DNA of 56,027 bases from Massilia sp. YIM B02443 (GCF_030411955.1 NZ_JASNRA010000008.1:160254-216280); one strand, 5' to 3'; numbered from the stretch's first letter, positions 24,562-33,438 are shown. Translations and numbers: made by a program. The notes: generated by a model from the sequence alone, not told the origin.

Positions 24562-25623
24562 TTGGACCAGCTCATCGACTACTTCCAGCAACGCGTGCGC
24601 GCCGGGCGGCCCTTGCGCATCCGCGGCGGCGGCACCAAGGACTGGTATGGCCAGCAGCCGCAGGGCGACGTCCTCGACGTGCGCGGCCATGCCGGCATCG
24701 TCGACTACGAGCCGACCGAACTGGTGATCACCGCGCGCTGCGGCACGCCGCTGGCCGACATCGAGGTTGCGCTGGCCGAACGCCATCAAATGCTGGCCTT
24801 CGAGCCGCCGCACTTCGGACCCGGGGCCACGGTCGGCGGCGCGGTCGCCTCCGGCCTGTGCGGCCCGCGTCGCGCCACTAGCGGCGCCGTGCGCGACTTC
24901 GTGCTGGGCGCGCAGCTGCTGGACGGGAAGGGCGACGTGCTGGCCTTCGGCGGCCGGGTGATGAAGAACGTGGCCGGCTACGACGTTTCGCGCATGCTGG
25001 CCGGTTCGCTCGGCACGCTCGGCGTGATCCTGGAAGTCTCGCTCAAGGTGCTGCCGCGTCCCGTCGCCGCAGCCACGCTGCGCTTCGAGCTGGGCGAGCT
25101 TGATGCCATCCGGCGCCTGAACGAATGGGGCGGGCGTCCGTTGCCGCTGTCGGGCAGCTGGTGGTGCGGCGGCGTGCTGATGCTGCGCCTGTCCGGGGCC
25201 GAGGCGGCGGTGAGCGCGGCGCGGCGCCTGCTGGGAGGCGAAGCCGTGCCGGATGCCGACGCATTCTGGGCCGCCGTGCGCGAGCAGCGCTTGCCGTTCT
25301 TCGCCGGCGACGAGGCGTTGTGGCGCCTGTCGCTGCCGTCCACCTCCGGCGCCATCGGGCTGGAAGGCGCGCAGGCGATCGAGTGGGGCGGGGCGCAGCG
25401 CTGGCTGCGGGCGGGCAGCGGCGCCGCCACCGCGCAGGCGATCCGGCGCGCGGCCCAGGCTTGCGGCGGGCATGCGACGCTGTTCCGGGACGGCGACAAA
25501 GCGGTTGGCGTGTTCCAGCCGCTGACGCCGGCGCTGGAGGCGATCCAAGCCAGGATGCAGGACGCGTTCGATCCGCAGCGGATCTTCAACCGTGGCCGCA
25601 TGTTCCCGCAGCGCGAGGGTTGA
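24562..25623 (+). CDS. glcE: Glycolate oxidase subunit GlcE
   Basis: 353-residue FAD-binding subunit, shorter than GlcD. The N-terminal RIRGGGTKDWYG (about 16-27) and GPGATVGGAVASGLCGPR are typical of GlcE. It needs GlcD and GlcF for activity. No ATG is in frame: TTG at 24562 with GGGG six bases upstream gives the usual N-terminus; TTG 24547, overlapping the glcD stop, is an alternative. An ATG at 24551 is in another frame. The tight junction implies coupled translation from glcD. Confidence 0.94.
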   Translation: MDQLIDYFQQRVRAGRPLRIRGGGTKDWYGQQPQGDVLDVRGHAGIVDYEPTELVITARCGTPLADIEVALAERHQMLAFEPPHFGPGATVGGAVASGLCGPRRATSGAVRDFVLGAQLLDGKGDVLAFGGRVMKNVAGYDVSRMLAGSLGTLGVILEVSLKVLPRPVAAATLRFELGELDAIRRLNEWGGRPLPLSGSWWCGGVLMLRLSGAEAAVSAARRLLGGEAVPDADAFWAAVREQRLPFFAGDEALWRLSLPSTSGAIGLEGAQAIEWGGAQRWLRAGSGAATAQAIRRAAQACGGHATLFRDGDKAVGVFQPLTPALEAIQARMQDAFDPQRIFNRGRMFPQREG

Positions 25624-25626
25624 ACG

Positions 25627-26862
25627 ATGCAGACCACGCTCGCCGCTTTCCTCCAGGGGACGCCAGAAGGCGCCGAGGCCGAAAGCATCCTGCGCGCCTG
25701 CGTGCATTGCGGTTTCTGCACCGCCACCTGTCCCACCTACCAGTTGCTGGGAGACGAACTCGATGGCCCGCGCGGGCGCATCTATCTCATCAAGCAGGTG
25801 GTGGAGGGCGCGCAGCCGACCCGCAAGACCCAGCTTCACCTGGACCGCTGTCTCACCTGCCGCAACTGCGAGAGCACTTGTCCGTCGGGCGTGCGCTACG
25901 GGCGGCTGCTCGATATCGGGCGCAAGCTGGTCGACGAGCGGGTGGCGCGGCCGCTGGGCGAGCGCATGCGGCGCATCACGCTCAAGGAGGTCTTGCCGCG
26001 CGCGCGGCTGTTCAAACCGGCCTTCAGGGCGGGGCAGGCGTTGCGTCCTTTGCTGCCGCCCGCGTTGCAGGACAAGCTGCGGCCGGCGCGCGATCCCGGC
26101 CGCTGGCCGGCGCGGGCGCACGCGCGCAAGATGCTGGTGCTGGACGGCTGCGTGCAGCCGGCGCTGGCGCCCAACATCAACGCCGCCGCGGCGCGCGTAC
26201 TGGATGCGCTGGGCGTGCAGCTGATCGCGGCGCCGAAGGCCGGCTGTTGCGGCGCGCTGCGTTATCACCTGAACGACCAGGACAAGGGGCTGGACGACAT
26301 GCGGCGCAACGTCGATGCGTGGTGGCCGTACATCGAGCAAGGGCAGGTGGAGGCGATCGTGATGACGGCGTCGGGCTGCGGTGTGACGGTCAAGGAATAC
26401 GGCCACCTGCTGGCGCATGATCCGCAGTATGCCGAGCGTGCGCGGCGCATCAGCGCTATCACGCGTGACTTGTCGGAGGTGTTGCTGCAGTTCGAGCAGC
26501 AGGTCGCGGTGCTGGCGCAGGGTAGAAGCGGCGGGCGCGTCGCGTATCACCCGCCCTGCACGCTGCAGCATGGGCAGCAAATCCGGGGCAAGGTGGAGAG
26601 CGTGCTGAATGCGGCCGGCATCGACGTGGCGCTGTGCGTCGACAATCACCTGTGCTGCGGTTCGGCCGGCGCGTATTCGATGCTGCATCCCGATATCGCA
26701 CACGCACTGCGCGAGCGCAAGCTGGCCAGTCTGGCGGCGACCGGCGCCCGCGAGATCGTGTCGGCGAATATCGGCTGCATCACGCATCTGCAGTCGGGGA
26801 CTGCGGCGCCGGTGACGCATTGGATCGAGTTGCTCGACTCGATGATTGGAAATCACCGCTAG
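25627..26862 (+). CDS. glcF: Glycolate oxidase iron-sulfur subunit GlcF
   Basis: 411 residues. Two [4Fe-4S] ferredoxin motifs, CVHCGFCTATCPTY (about 22-35) and CLTCRNCESTCPSG (about 76-89), precede two CCG domains (GCCGALRYH at about 207 and LCCGSAGAY at about 340). It carries electrons from the GlcD/GlcE flavins to the quinone pool. The ATG lies three bases after the glcE stop. Its 3' quarter uses more G/T-ending codons, as at several other gene ends here. An inverted pair of palindromic repeats follows. Confidence 0.95.
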   Translation: MQTTLAAFLQGTPEGAEAESILRACVHCGFCTATCPTYQLLGDELDGPRGRIYLIKQVVEGAQPTRKTQLHLDRCLTCRNCESTCPSGVRYGRLLDIGRKLVDERVARPLGERMRRITLKEVLPRARLFKPAFRAGQALRPLLPPALQDKLRPARDPGRWPARAHARKMLVLDGCVQPALAPNINAAAARVLDALGVQLIAAPKAGCCGALRYHLNDQDKGLDDMRRNVDAWWPYIEQGQVEAIVMTASGCGVTVKEYGHLLAHDPQYAERARRISAITRDLSEVLLQFEQQVAVLAQGRSGGRVAYHPPCTLQHGQQIRGKVESVLNAAGIDVALCVDNHLCCGSAGAYSMLHPDIAHALRERKLASLAATGAREIVSANIGCITHLQSGTAAPVTHWIELLDSMIGNHR

Positions 26863-26887
26863 CGAAACCTTTTGGCCCGCGCCCCTC

Positions 26888-27013
26888 AGCACGTCGTTCC
26901 CGGCCTCGTCGGCCACCTTGGCGGGAATCCAAGTTCGCCGCATTGCCGATATGGCGAGCGTAGTTGGTGGTGCGAGCAAACTTGGGCCCCCGCCTTCGCG
27001 GGGGTGACGGTCT
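26888..27013. repeat. Inverted pair of dispersed palindromic repeats
   Basis: Two half-elements in opposite orientation: 26888-26935 (AGCACGTC ... GCGGGAATCCAAGTT, with extra bases inside the hairpin) and 26979-27013 (AACTTGGGC ... GGGGGTGACGG). They share ends with the element after proC (43621-43797), but here the AACTTGG/CCAAGTT ends face each other across 43 bp instead of facing outwards. No coding capacity. Confidence 0.75.
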
Positions 27014-27127
27014 TGAGGGCGCGGGAGCATGGCTGGTGAGCCGCGTATCTGCCCGCATCCGCCTGCACCCGATCCACACACGTGATAGCATCGCGCCGAT
27101 ACCATCCACCCACCACCACATACCAAC

Positions 27128-27442
27128 GTGAGCTTCACCTTTCAACTCGTACGCGATGACGAGGGCTTTCCCACCGCAGTGGTCTTCGAGGACAGTACCA
27201 GCCCCGGCCTGGTCCCGGTCTGGGAAGCGGCCGGCGTCTACGATGCGCTCTACAACAGCGATGGCCAGCTGGCGCGCGAGGTATCGCGCGCCATCTCGTA
27301 TGGCCTGGACCGCGTCACCGACGACGCCACGCTGCAGCAACTGCTGCCGCCAGGCGTGTCGATGAACGAAGCGATCCGCTTCCTCGACAACGTCAACCGC
27401 GGCTGCATCACGCATGGCGCGGCGTGGATTCGGACGCGTTGA
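27128..27442 (+). CDS. Small hypothetical protein
   Basis: 104 residues starting at GTG, no signal peptide or TM helix, mildly acidic. I recognise no family. Readable blocks are DDEGFPTAVVFEDSTSPGLV at about 10-29 and MNEAIRFLDNVNRGCITHG near the C-terminus. Coding potential looks good: codons end mostly in C/G and composition matches the flanking genes. It stands alone between the repeat pair and a secreted-protein pair, with its own likely promoter. Confidence 0.6.
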   Translation: MSFTFQLVRDDEGFPTAVVFEDSTSPGLVPVWEAAGVYDALYNSDGQLAREVSRAISYGLDRVTDDATLQQLLPPGVSMNEAIRFLDNVNRGCITHGAAWIRTR

Positions 27443-27537
27443 GTCGTCAAACCGTGTCGCGGCCGCGACGGATGGGTAGTCGCCGGCTGCAACTGCTTGT
27501 ACCATAAGGACATTCAGCTCGACCGGAACTTAATTCA

Positions 27538-28014
27538 ATGACCACTTCCATCCTTGCCCGCGCCCTGTGCGCCGCGACCTTCGCCGCAGCCTCGACTGCA
27601 GTTTTCATGGCGCCGGTGCACGCCGACAGCTTCGCTTCCTCGGCCTCCAGCGCGGGTTCGGCCTCGTCGGCCAGCATCTCGGATTCGATCAGCAGCTCCA
27701 GCAACAGCTCGAGCGGCGACGACCGCATGGCTGCCGGCCAGTACCGCGTGATCGACATCGCCCAGGCGCCGGCCAAACCGAACACTACCCGCATGACGCT
27801 GCGCGCCGTCGCCGGCGGCCCGGCGCAGAGTTATCACCTCGACGTGCCGAATCGCGCGCTGGCCCAGCGTGGCGTGTCCGTGGGCGAACTGGTGCAGGTG
27901 AACGAGCGCGTCTACGGCTACGAGTTCGCCTACGCCGACACCCGCCGCCCGTTCTTCCTGGCGCTGCAGGACGACTGGCAAAACGACCTGGGATCGCGCA
28001 AGGTCACGATCTGA
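27538..28014 (+). CDS. Secreted hypothetical protein with Ser-rich linker
   Basis: 158 residues. Signal peptide: hydrophobic core to about 25 with cleavage probably after VHA (about 29). A Ser/Ala linker of about 30 residues (SFASSASSAGSASSASISDS and on) precedes a compact C-terminal domain (about 63-158) with conserved-looking VNERVYGYEFAYADT and LQDDWQNDLGSRKV. The Ser-rich spacer suggests a tethered or periplasmic domain. It is eight bases upstream of the DUF2145 gene at 28025 and clearly in an operon with it, so the two probably act together in the periplasm. Confidence 0.72.
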   Translation: MTTSILARALCAATFAAASTAVFMAPVHADSFASSASSAGSASSASISDSISSSSNSSSGDDRMAAGQYRVIDIAQAPAKPNTTRMTLRAVAGGPAQSYHLDVPNRALAQRGVSVGELVQVNERVYGYEFAYADTRRPFFLALQDDWQNDLGSRKVTI

Positions 28015-28024
28015 TCCCTCTTTG

Positions 28025-28951
28025 ATGCCATTCCACGTAGCTGCATCCAGGCTTGCCCTGGCTGCGCTGGCGCTGTGCGCGAGCGCCGGCGCGGCGGCCG
28101 GCATGCCCGACTTCTGCGAACGCACCAGCAAGATCACCGCCGCCGAACAGGACCGCGTGCTGCGCTTCGCCGGCGTGGTCAAGCAGGAGCTGGAGCGCTC
28201 CGGCGCGCGCGTGGCGCTGATCGCGCGCGCGGGGCTCGACCTGAGCCGCTTCGGCCTGCTGTATTCGCACGCCGGCATCGCGCTCCGGGACAATCCGGGC
28301 GGCCCGTGGGCCGTGCGCCAGCTGTACTACGCCTGCGACGACGCGCGTCCGCACCTGTTCGACCAGGGCGTGGCCGGCTTCACGCTCGGCGCCGAAGCGC
28401 CGAGCCGCGGGCACGTCTCGCTGGTGTTCCTGCCCGATGAAGAGAGCGTACTGCTCGAACGCGCCGCCGCCGACAAGCGCCTGGCGCTGCAGCTGCTGGC
28501 CGGGAAGTACAGCGCCAACGCGTACGCCTTCGGCACCCGCTACCAGAACTGCAACCAGTGGGTGGCGGAGCTGATCGCCAGCGCATGGGGCGGCTTCGAT
28601 GGACACGATGGCGCGCATGGCGGCACGCGCGAACATGCGCAGGCCTGGCTGCGCGAGCAGGGCTACACGGCGGGGCCAGTGAGAATACCGTCGCACTGGA
28701 TGATGTTCGCCGGGCAGTTCGTGCCGCTGGTGCACGTGGCCGACCATCCGGTGGACGACCTGCATGCGCTGGCGCTGCAGGTGAGCGTGCCGACCTCGAT
28801 CGAGGACTTCGTGCGGCGCCATGCGCCGCAGGCCCAGCGCGTGGAGCTGTGCCACGACGAGGGGCGGGTAGTGGTGCATCGCGGCTGGGAGCAGCTCGGA
28901 CCGGATTGCCGGCCGCTCCCGGGCGACGAGGTGATCGCTATCGCGCCGTAG
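28025..28951 (+). CDS. DUF2145 family secreted protein
   Basis: 308 residues. A signal peptide ends near AAAGM (about 27). DUF2145 is recognised from LLYSHAGIALRDNPGGPWAV and YQNCNQWVAELIASAWGG. The conserved His (YSHAG) before the conserved Cys (NCNQW) is the order of circularly permuted NlpC/P60-like proteins such as YiiX, so a thiol hydrolase acting in the envelope is possible; this is inference, not established for DUF2145. ATG 28025 is used (TTG 28022 is also in frame). The partner is the Ser-rich secreted protein upstream. Confidence 0.82.
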   Translation: MPFHVAASRLALAALALCASAGAAAGMPDFCERTSKITAAEQDRVLRFAGVVKQELERSGARVALIARAGLDLSRFGLLYSHAGIALRDNPGGPWAVRQLYYACDDARPHLFDQGVAGFTLGAEAPSRGHVSLVFLPDEESVLLERAAADKRLALQLLAGKYSANAYAFGTRYQNCNQWVAELIASAWGGFDGHDGAHGGTREHAQAWLREQGYTAGPVRIPSHWMMFAGQFVPLVHVADHPVDDLHALALQVSVPTSIEDFVRRHAPQAQRVELCHDEGRVVVHRGWEQLGPDCRPLPGDEVIAIAP

Positions 28952-29029
28952 CGCAGCGCATGTTGCCTATCGTTGCACAATATCCCATCCATGCTTCCAG
29001 CCCTTATTACAAAAAGCTGGAATAACAAA

Positions 29030-29056
29030 CGGCCCGGTCGCTTAGCGAACGGGCCG
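29030..29056 (-). terminator. Terminator of pilA
   Basis: A 12-bp stem with one mismatch (29030-29041 with 29045-29056), TTA loop; on the reverse strand it is followed by TTTGTTATT. A second perfect 9-bp hairpin (29060-29068 with 29075-29083) lies between it and the pilA stop. Confidence 0.78.
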
Positions 29057-29098
29057 GCGGGAATCGGTGATTAAACCGATTCCACACATACTAGATGA

Positions 29099-29569
29099 TT
29101 ACAGCTTTGGCAGGTACTTCGCTGGAACCATTGCAGTGGTGATGGTTTCAGGATACTTGGTCGTGCACTGAGCACCTTCGACGCAGGTAATGTTGTACAC
29201 AACGGTCTTATCATCGAAAGTAGTGCTGTTGAAACCTTGCATTGCGACGGTCACAACACCTGCAGTTGCGGAGGTAGCGGTTACAGTGACCGACTTTACG
29301 TACTTGCTGGTGATTGCAGTTGCGTCTGGCAGATTCAGCGTCGCGTTAGTCGTAGTGGAAGACAGTGAGCCTTCGTTGAATGCCTGTGCAACTGCCAGAC
29401 GTGCTGGGCCCGAAATCGATGCTGCTTCGCTGACTTTTGCTTTCGCGGTGTAGTCGCTGTAAGCTGGGATCGCCACTGCGGCCAGGATACCGATGATCGC
29501 AACAACGATCATCAGTTCGATCAGGGTGAAACCTTTTTGTGCTTGCTGCTTCATTGGTGCGAATTTCAT
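29099..29569 (-). CDS. pilA: Type IV major pilin PilA
   Basis: 156-residue type IVa prepilin. Leader [13 protein letters not shown] is cut by PilD before Phe14; the N-terminal helix [20 protein letters not shown] contains the conserved Glu5 of the mature protein. The C-terminal region has a cysteine pair CVEGAQC, a very small disulfide loop compared with classical pilins, followed by [19 protein letters not shown]. The ATG at 29569 is set by GGAG six bases upstream. Expression is probably sigma-54 and PilR dependent, since a matching promoter lies upstream. The retraction ATPases are at 39.8-42.0 and 53.3 kb. Confidence 0.95.
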   Translation of the reverse strand: MKFAPMKQQAQKGFTLIELMIVVAIIGILAAVAIPAYSDYTAKAKVSEAASISGPARLAVAQAFNEGSLSSTTTNATLNLPDATAITSKYVKSVTVTATSATAGVVTVAMQGFNSTTFDDKTVVYNITCVEGAQCTTKYPETITTAMVPAKYLPKL

Positions 29570-29624
29570 GAGATTCTCCGAGTGGATGATGTTTCGTGAG
29601 CCGGGTTGGCTGTACTTTACTTAG

Positions 29625-29640
29625 AGCAATAGCTGTGCCA
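29625..29640 (-). promoter_or_regulatory. Sigma-54 (-24/-12) promoter of pilA
   Basis: On the reverse strand TGGCACAGCTATTGCT matches TGGCAC-N5-TTGCT exactly. The -12 end is 56 bases from the pilA ATG. Sigma-54/PilR control of pilA is known in other proteobacteria. Confidence 0.9.
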
Positions 29641-29686
29641 GGCTGAAATCCCCATTTTTCGTTGTCAAGAACGCATTTTTACGGCC

Positions 29687-29757
29687 GTGCCAGCCATTTG
29701 GCACCGAAAAACCCCTGCCACCTGTCAGTGCTGTTGAGTCTGCCAGAATCCTGGCAG
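29687..29757. promoter_or_regulatory. Two inverted repeats between pilA and the Sel1 gene
   Basis: GTGCCA-GCCATT-TGGCAC at 29687-29704 and CTGCCAG-AATC-CTGGCAG at 29740-29757. They lie 47 to 117 bases upstream of the pilA sigma-54 site, where an enhancer-binding protein could act, and in front of the Sel1 gene. Function unproven. Confidence 0.45.
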
Positions 29758-29796
29758 CGTATTTTGATTGCCATGTGGCAAAAGAATGAGAGTGCC

Positions 29797-30264
29797 ATGC
29801 AGTTCATTAACATCGCCACCGCCATGACCCTGACCGGATGGAGCGAACGCACCTTCTGGCGCCGCTTCGCCGACGGCTCCGTCAGGCGCGACACCAACAG
29901 CGCCGCCGGCAAGTCGATGGTGGAATTTGACTCGATCAAGCCGCACATGCTGATCCCGCTCGGCGCGGACGACTATCCCCTGGTGCAGGCCGCCGACGGC
30001 GGCAACGCCGAAGCGCAGACCGACCTGGCGCTGCTGTTCATCTCGCATCACAAGCTGAAGCAGGGCGTCGCCTGGCTGGAGGCGGCCGTAAAGCAGGAGC
30101 ATGCGGCGGCGATGCGCCTGATGGGCCGCTGCCATATCGAAGGCCAGGGCGTGGACCAGGACGACAACCTGGGGATGATGTGGATCGCGCGCGCCGCCGC
30201 CAAGGGCGACCCGATCGCGCAGGCGCAGATGGGTGCGATCCTGCAGAAGGTAGTCGAGGACTGA
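29797..30264 (+). CDS. Sel1-repeat protein with HTH-like N-terminus
   Basis: 155 residues. The N-terminal block MTLTGWSERTFWRRFADGSV (10-29) looks like a small helix-turn-helix. From about 65, Sel1/TPR-like repeats follow: NAEAQTDLALLF, HKLKQGVAWLEAAVKQEHAA, AMRLMGRCHIEGQGVDQDD and MMWIARAAAKGDPIAQAQMG. Sel1 repeats mediate protein contacts. ATG 29797 is chosen with GAGAG upstream; ATG 29773 is an alternative. It is divergent from pilA across the palindrome-rich 227 bp, so a link to pilin expression is possible but inferred from position only. Confidence 0.75.
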   Translation: MQFINIATAMTLTGWSERTFWRRFADGSVRRDTNSAAGKSMVEFDSIKPHMLIPLGADDYPLVQAADGGNAEAQTDLALLFISHHKLKQGVAWLEAAVKQEHAAAMRLMGRCHIEGQGVDQDDNLGMMWIARAAAKGDPIAQAQMGAILQKVVED

Positions 30265-30309
30265 AGCGGGCGTCGTTACACGCGACCCCGCTCCAGATAA
30301 CAGGTCGAA

Positions 30310-30792
30310 TCAGCGGGCCAGCAGGATTTCGATATCGCGGCTCAATTCTTCCGGCTCGGTCTGCGGCGCATAGCGCTTGAACACCGCGCCATCCTTATTG
30401 ATCAGGAACTTGGTGAAGTTCCACTTGATCGACTCTGTCCCCAATACGCCCGGCGCCTCGCCCTTCAGATAGCGAAACAGCGGATGCGCGTTCTCGCCAT
30501 TGACGTCGATCTTGGCGAACATCGGGAAACTGACGCCGTAGTTCTTTTCGCAGAATGCGCCGATCTCGGCCTCGCTGCCCGGTTCCTGGTGCCCAAACTG
30601 ATTGCAGGGAAAGCCCAGCACCACCAGACCGCGCTCCTGGTAGTGCCGCTGCAGTTCTTCCAGCCCCGCGTATTGCGGCGTGTAGCCGCAGGCGCTGGCG
30701 GTATTTACGACCAACAGCACCTTGCCGCGATACTGCTCCATCTCGACCGGCCTGCCATCGAGGCTGATCGCGTTGAAATCAAACACATCCAT
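30310..30792 (-). CDS. Glutathione peroxidase family thiol peroxidase
   Basis: 160-residue GPx/BtuE-type peroxidase. The catalytic tetrad is visible: Cys35 (NTASACGYTPQ), Gln65 (GFPCNQFGHQEPG), Trp124 and Asn125 (IKWNFTKFL). Cysteine replaces selenocysteine, so it probably uses thioredoxin or glutathione to reduce peroxides. The ATG at 30792 is set by GGAGAGAG directly upstream; further open frame upstream lacks a ribosome site. It is divergent from the first TonB-dependent receptor. Confidence 0.94.
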   Translation of the reverse strand: MDVFDFNAISLDGRPVEMEQYRGKVLLVVNTASACGYTPQYAGLEELQRHYQERGLVVLGFPCNQFGHQEPGSEAEIGAFCEKNYGVSFPMFAKIDVNGENAHPLFRYLKGEAPGVLGTESIKWNFTKFLINKDGAVFKRYAPQTEPEELSRDIEILLAR

Positions 30793-30987
30793 CTCTCTCT
30801 CTCCATTGTTATAGGTAGTGGAGTTTACGACAACACGCGGCCGCACGTATCGTCGCGCACATATGCATGCCATCCAAATGCGGGACAACTGTTGCATTTG
30901 TTGGCCCTTAGCATTTCTTAACAATTTTCGAAGCGGGCGCATGCGACAATCACGCTCGTTCAAATTGACCAGCCTTATCCACGCTCC

Positions 30988-33303
30988 ATGCCAGTTCTCC
31001 GCCAGTCCGTATTACTGCTTGCCCCGATCGTCGCCGGTACGCTGCTCGCTCCAGGCCTCGCCGCCGCCCAGCAAACCGGGCCCGTCTCGCCAACTGTCGC
31101 CGCCACGGCCACCACCGCCGTCGAACCCCAAGCCGCCGCGCAAGTCGCGGCGCAGGTAGCCGCGCAGGTGGCCGAAGTGCCGGTCCAGTCCACCGTCGCC
31201 GTCAGCGCCGCGCGCTCGTCGAACCGCATCGACCGCCAGGCCTACGACGTCAAGAGCGACACCGCCTCGACCAACGACACCGTGGCCGACACCTTGAACA
31301 AGGTGCCGTCGGTAGCGGTCGACGCCGACGGCAACGTCACCCTGCGCGGACGCAGCAACGTGCAGATCCTGGTGGACGGCAAGCCGTCGGCCATGATGCA
31401 GGGCGAGAACCGCGCCGCCGCCCTGAGCGCGCTGCCGGCGGCCGACCTGGAATCGGTGGAAGTCATCAACAACCCCGGCGCCCAGTTCGGCAACGAAGGC
31501 GGCGGCGGCCCGATCATCAACCTGGTGATGCGGCGCGAACGCACGCCGGGCGGCTTCGCCGCGGTCAATGCCAACAAGGGTACCGAAGGACGCTTCAATG
31601 CTTCGAGCTTCGGCAGCTACACCACCGGCCGCATGAGCGTGCAGGGCAGCCTGTACGGACGCCGCGACAGCCGCGGCTCGGAAGGCGAGACCACGCGCGA
31701 CCGCATCGACCCGCGCACCGGCGCGGTGGCGCACAGCACCCAGTCCTCGCACAGCGACACCGACACCGACTCTGCCGGCTTCAACGGCTCGTTCAGCTAC
31801 AACCTGGGCCAGAAGGACGTGCTGGCCGCCACCGCCAGCTTCTCGGCCACCTCCAACGACGGCGCGTCAAGCGAGCGCTATCGCAGCACGGGCCTGGACG
31901 GCCTGGTCGACAGCGAATACCTGCGCAGCAGCGTGCGCGACGCGAACACCCGCAACTACGCCGTCAGCGGACGGCTGGACCACAAGGGCGAGTTGCCGGG
32001 CGAGGTGCTCAAGCTCGACCTGCGCGTGTCCGGCTCGACCTCGGACACTGACATCCGCTACGCCAACGACTACACCGTGCGTCCAGCGAATGCGCTTGAC
32101 GCGCGTACGCGCCAGGACAACCTGAACGAAACGCGCGTGATCGACTTCACCGGGGACTACGAGCGTCCGGGCGAGGCCGGCGTGCTCAAACTCGGCTACA
32201 AGGTGGCGCGCAACAGCAATACCATCGACACGCGCTTTCTGAACGTCGACCCGGCCTCGCTGGGCGAGAGCATCAACCCGCAGCGCACCAACCGCTTCGA
32301 ATTGGACGAGACCACGGTCGCCCTGTACGGCACGTACCAGATGCGCCTGGGCGAAAAGTGGGGCGTACTGGGCGGCCTGCGCGGCGAGTACACCGACCTC
32401 GATCTGGACCAGGTGACCACCAACATCCAGGCCGGCAACCATTACTTCGACGCGATCCCGAGCGCCTTCCTGACCTACGATTTGTCGGACACCACCGCGC
32501 TGCGCCTGAGCTACGCGAAACGCATCCGCCGTCCCGGCGCCGGCGACCTGAATCCGTTCGTGATCTACCGCGATGAACTGAACGTCTCGTCGGGCAACCC
32601 GAACCTGCAGCCGACGTCCACCGACTCGATCGAGCTCGGTCTCGAGACCAAGCTGGGAACCGTCGAGACCAACGTGCGCCTGTATGCGCGCAAGGACAGC
32701 GACCTGATTTCGGAGCGCCGCTACTTCATCTCCGACACCGTGCTGCTCACCACGCGCGAGAACCAGGGCAGCAGCCGTTCGGGCGGCCTCGAATTCACCT
32801 TCAGCGGCCGCGCCACGCCGAAGCTGACCATCAATGCCAGCGGCAACCTGGGCTACTCCGAACAGTCGGTGCTGGGCACCGCCAACACCAGCGAGAAACG
32901 CAACGCCACGTCCCTGAGCGGCCGCGCGCGCATCGCCTACCAGATCAACCCGACCAACAACCTGCAACTGGTGCTCAACGCCCAGGGCAAGACGCTGTTC
33001 GGCGAAGGTTATCGCCAGCCGACCCGCAGCGCCGACATCAGCTATCGCCGCAACCTGAGCCAGGCATTGAGCCTGGTGGTGAACATCAACGACGTCTTCG
33101 ATTCGCAGAAGTCCGAGTCGATCACCGAGACCGACCTGCTGCGCGAATACAGCGTTCGCTGGCCGGAAGGACGCCGCGTGTTCGTCGGCCTGTCGTACCG
33201 CTTCGGCAGTTTCGGCAACGGCGGCCAGCGCGGACTGCGTGGTCCTGGCGGTCCCGGAATGGGGCCGCCGCCGGGTGGCGGCATGGGGCCTGGCTTCCGG
33301 TAA
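30988..33303 (+). CDS. TonB-dependent outer-membrane receptor
   Basis: 771 residues. Signal peptide to about Ala27-28. A plug domain at about 80-190 includes NVTLRGRSNVQILVDGKPS and VEVINNPGAQFGNEGGGGPI. A beta-barrel follows (C-terminal OMP_b-brl_3-like), with RLSYAKRIRRPGAGDLNPF. The tail is unusual: a Gly/Pro-rich stretch (GGQRGLRGPGGPGMGPPPGG) after the last barrel strand, so the C-terminal residue is Arg rather than the usual aromatic. The ligand (siderophore, metal or oligomer) is unknown; no TonB/ExbBD genes nearby. A second receptor follows. Confidence 0.9.
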   Translation: MPVLRQSVLLLAPIVAGTLLAPGLAAAQQTGPVSPTVAATATTAVEPQAAAQVAAQVAAQVAEVPVQSTVAVSAARSSNRIDRQAYDVKSDTASTNDTVADTLNKVPSVAVDADGNVTLRGRSNVQILVDGKPSAMMQGENRAAALSALPAADLESVEVINNPGAQFGNEGGGGPIINLVMRRERTPGGFAAVNANKGTEGRFNASSFGSYTTGRMSVQGSLYGRRDSRGSEGETTRDRIDPRTGAVAHSTQSSHSDTDTDSAGFNGSFSYNLGQKDVLAATASFSATSNDGASSERYRSTGLDGLVDSEYLRSSVRDANTRNYAVSGRLDHKGELPGEVLKLDLRVSGSTSDTDIRYANDYTVRPANALDARTRQDNLNETRVIDFTGDYERPGEAGVLKLGYKVARNSNTIDTRFLNVDPASLGESINPQRTNRFELDETTVALYGTYQMRLGEKWGVLGGLRGEYTDLDLDQVTTNIQAGNHYFDAIPSAFLTYDLSDTTALRLSYAKRIRRPGAGDLNPFVIYRDELNVSSGNPNLQPTSTDSIELGLETKLGTVETNVRLYARKDSDLISERRYFISDTVLLTTRENQGSSRSGGLEFTFSGRATPKLTINASGNLGYSEQSVLGTANTSEKRNATSLSGRARIAYQINPTNNLQLVLNAQGKTLFGEGYRQPTRSADISYRRNLSQALSLVVNINDVFDSQKSESITETDLLREYSVRWPEGRRVFVGLSYRFGSFGNGGQRGLRGPGGPGMGPPPGGGMGPGFR

Positions 33304-33323
33304 ATACAGGCGGTATCGCAAAT

Positions 33324-33350
33324 CGGTAGCCCATTCGGCTGCCGTTTTTT
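33324..33350 (+). terminator. Terminator between the TonB receptor genes
   Basis: An eight-pair stem with one G-U pair (33324-33331 with 33337-33344) followed by TTTTTT (33345-33350), 20 bp after the first receptor's stop. Confidence 0.75.
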
Positions 33351-33438
33351 ATGCGGTATAAATATTTGAACAACCATGAGTTGAGCGTGATCGGCCTATG
33401 CCAGAATACGGCACCTTCGTTCCTCCTTCTGGTTTTCG

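Noticed and set aside
24103..27138. Very long open frame (about 1000 codons) on the reverse strand opposite glcDEF
   Set aside because: It lies opposite three clearly functional genes, its translation is Arg/His/Gln-rich and low in complexity, and long antisense frames are expected at this GC content.
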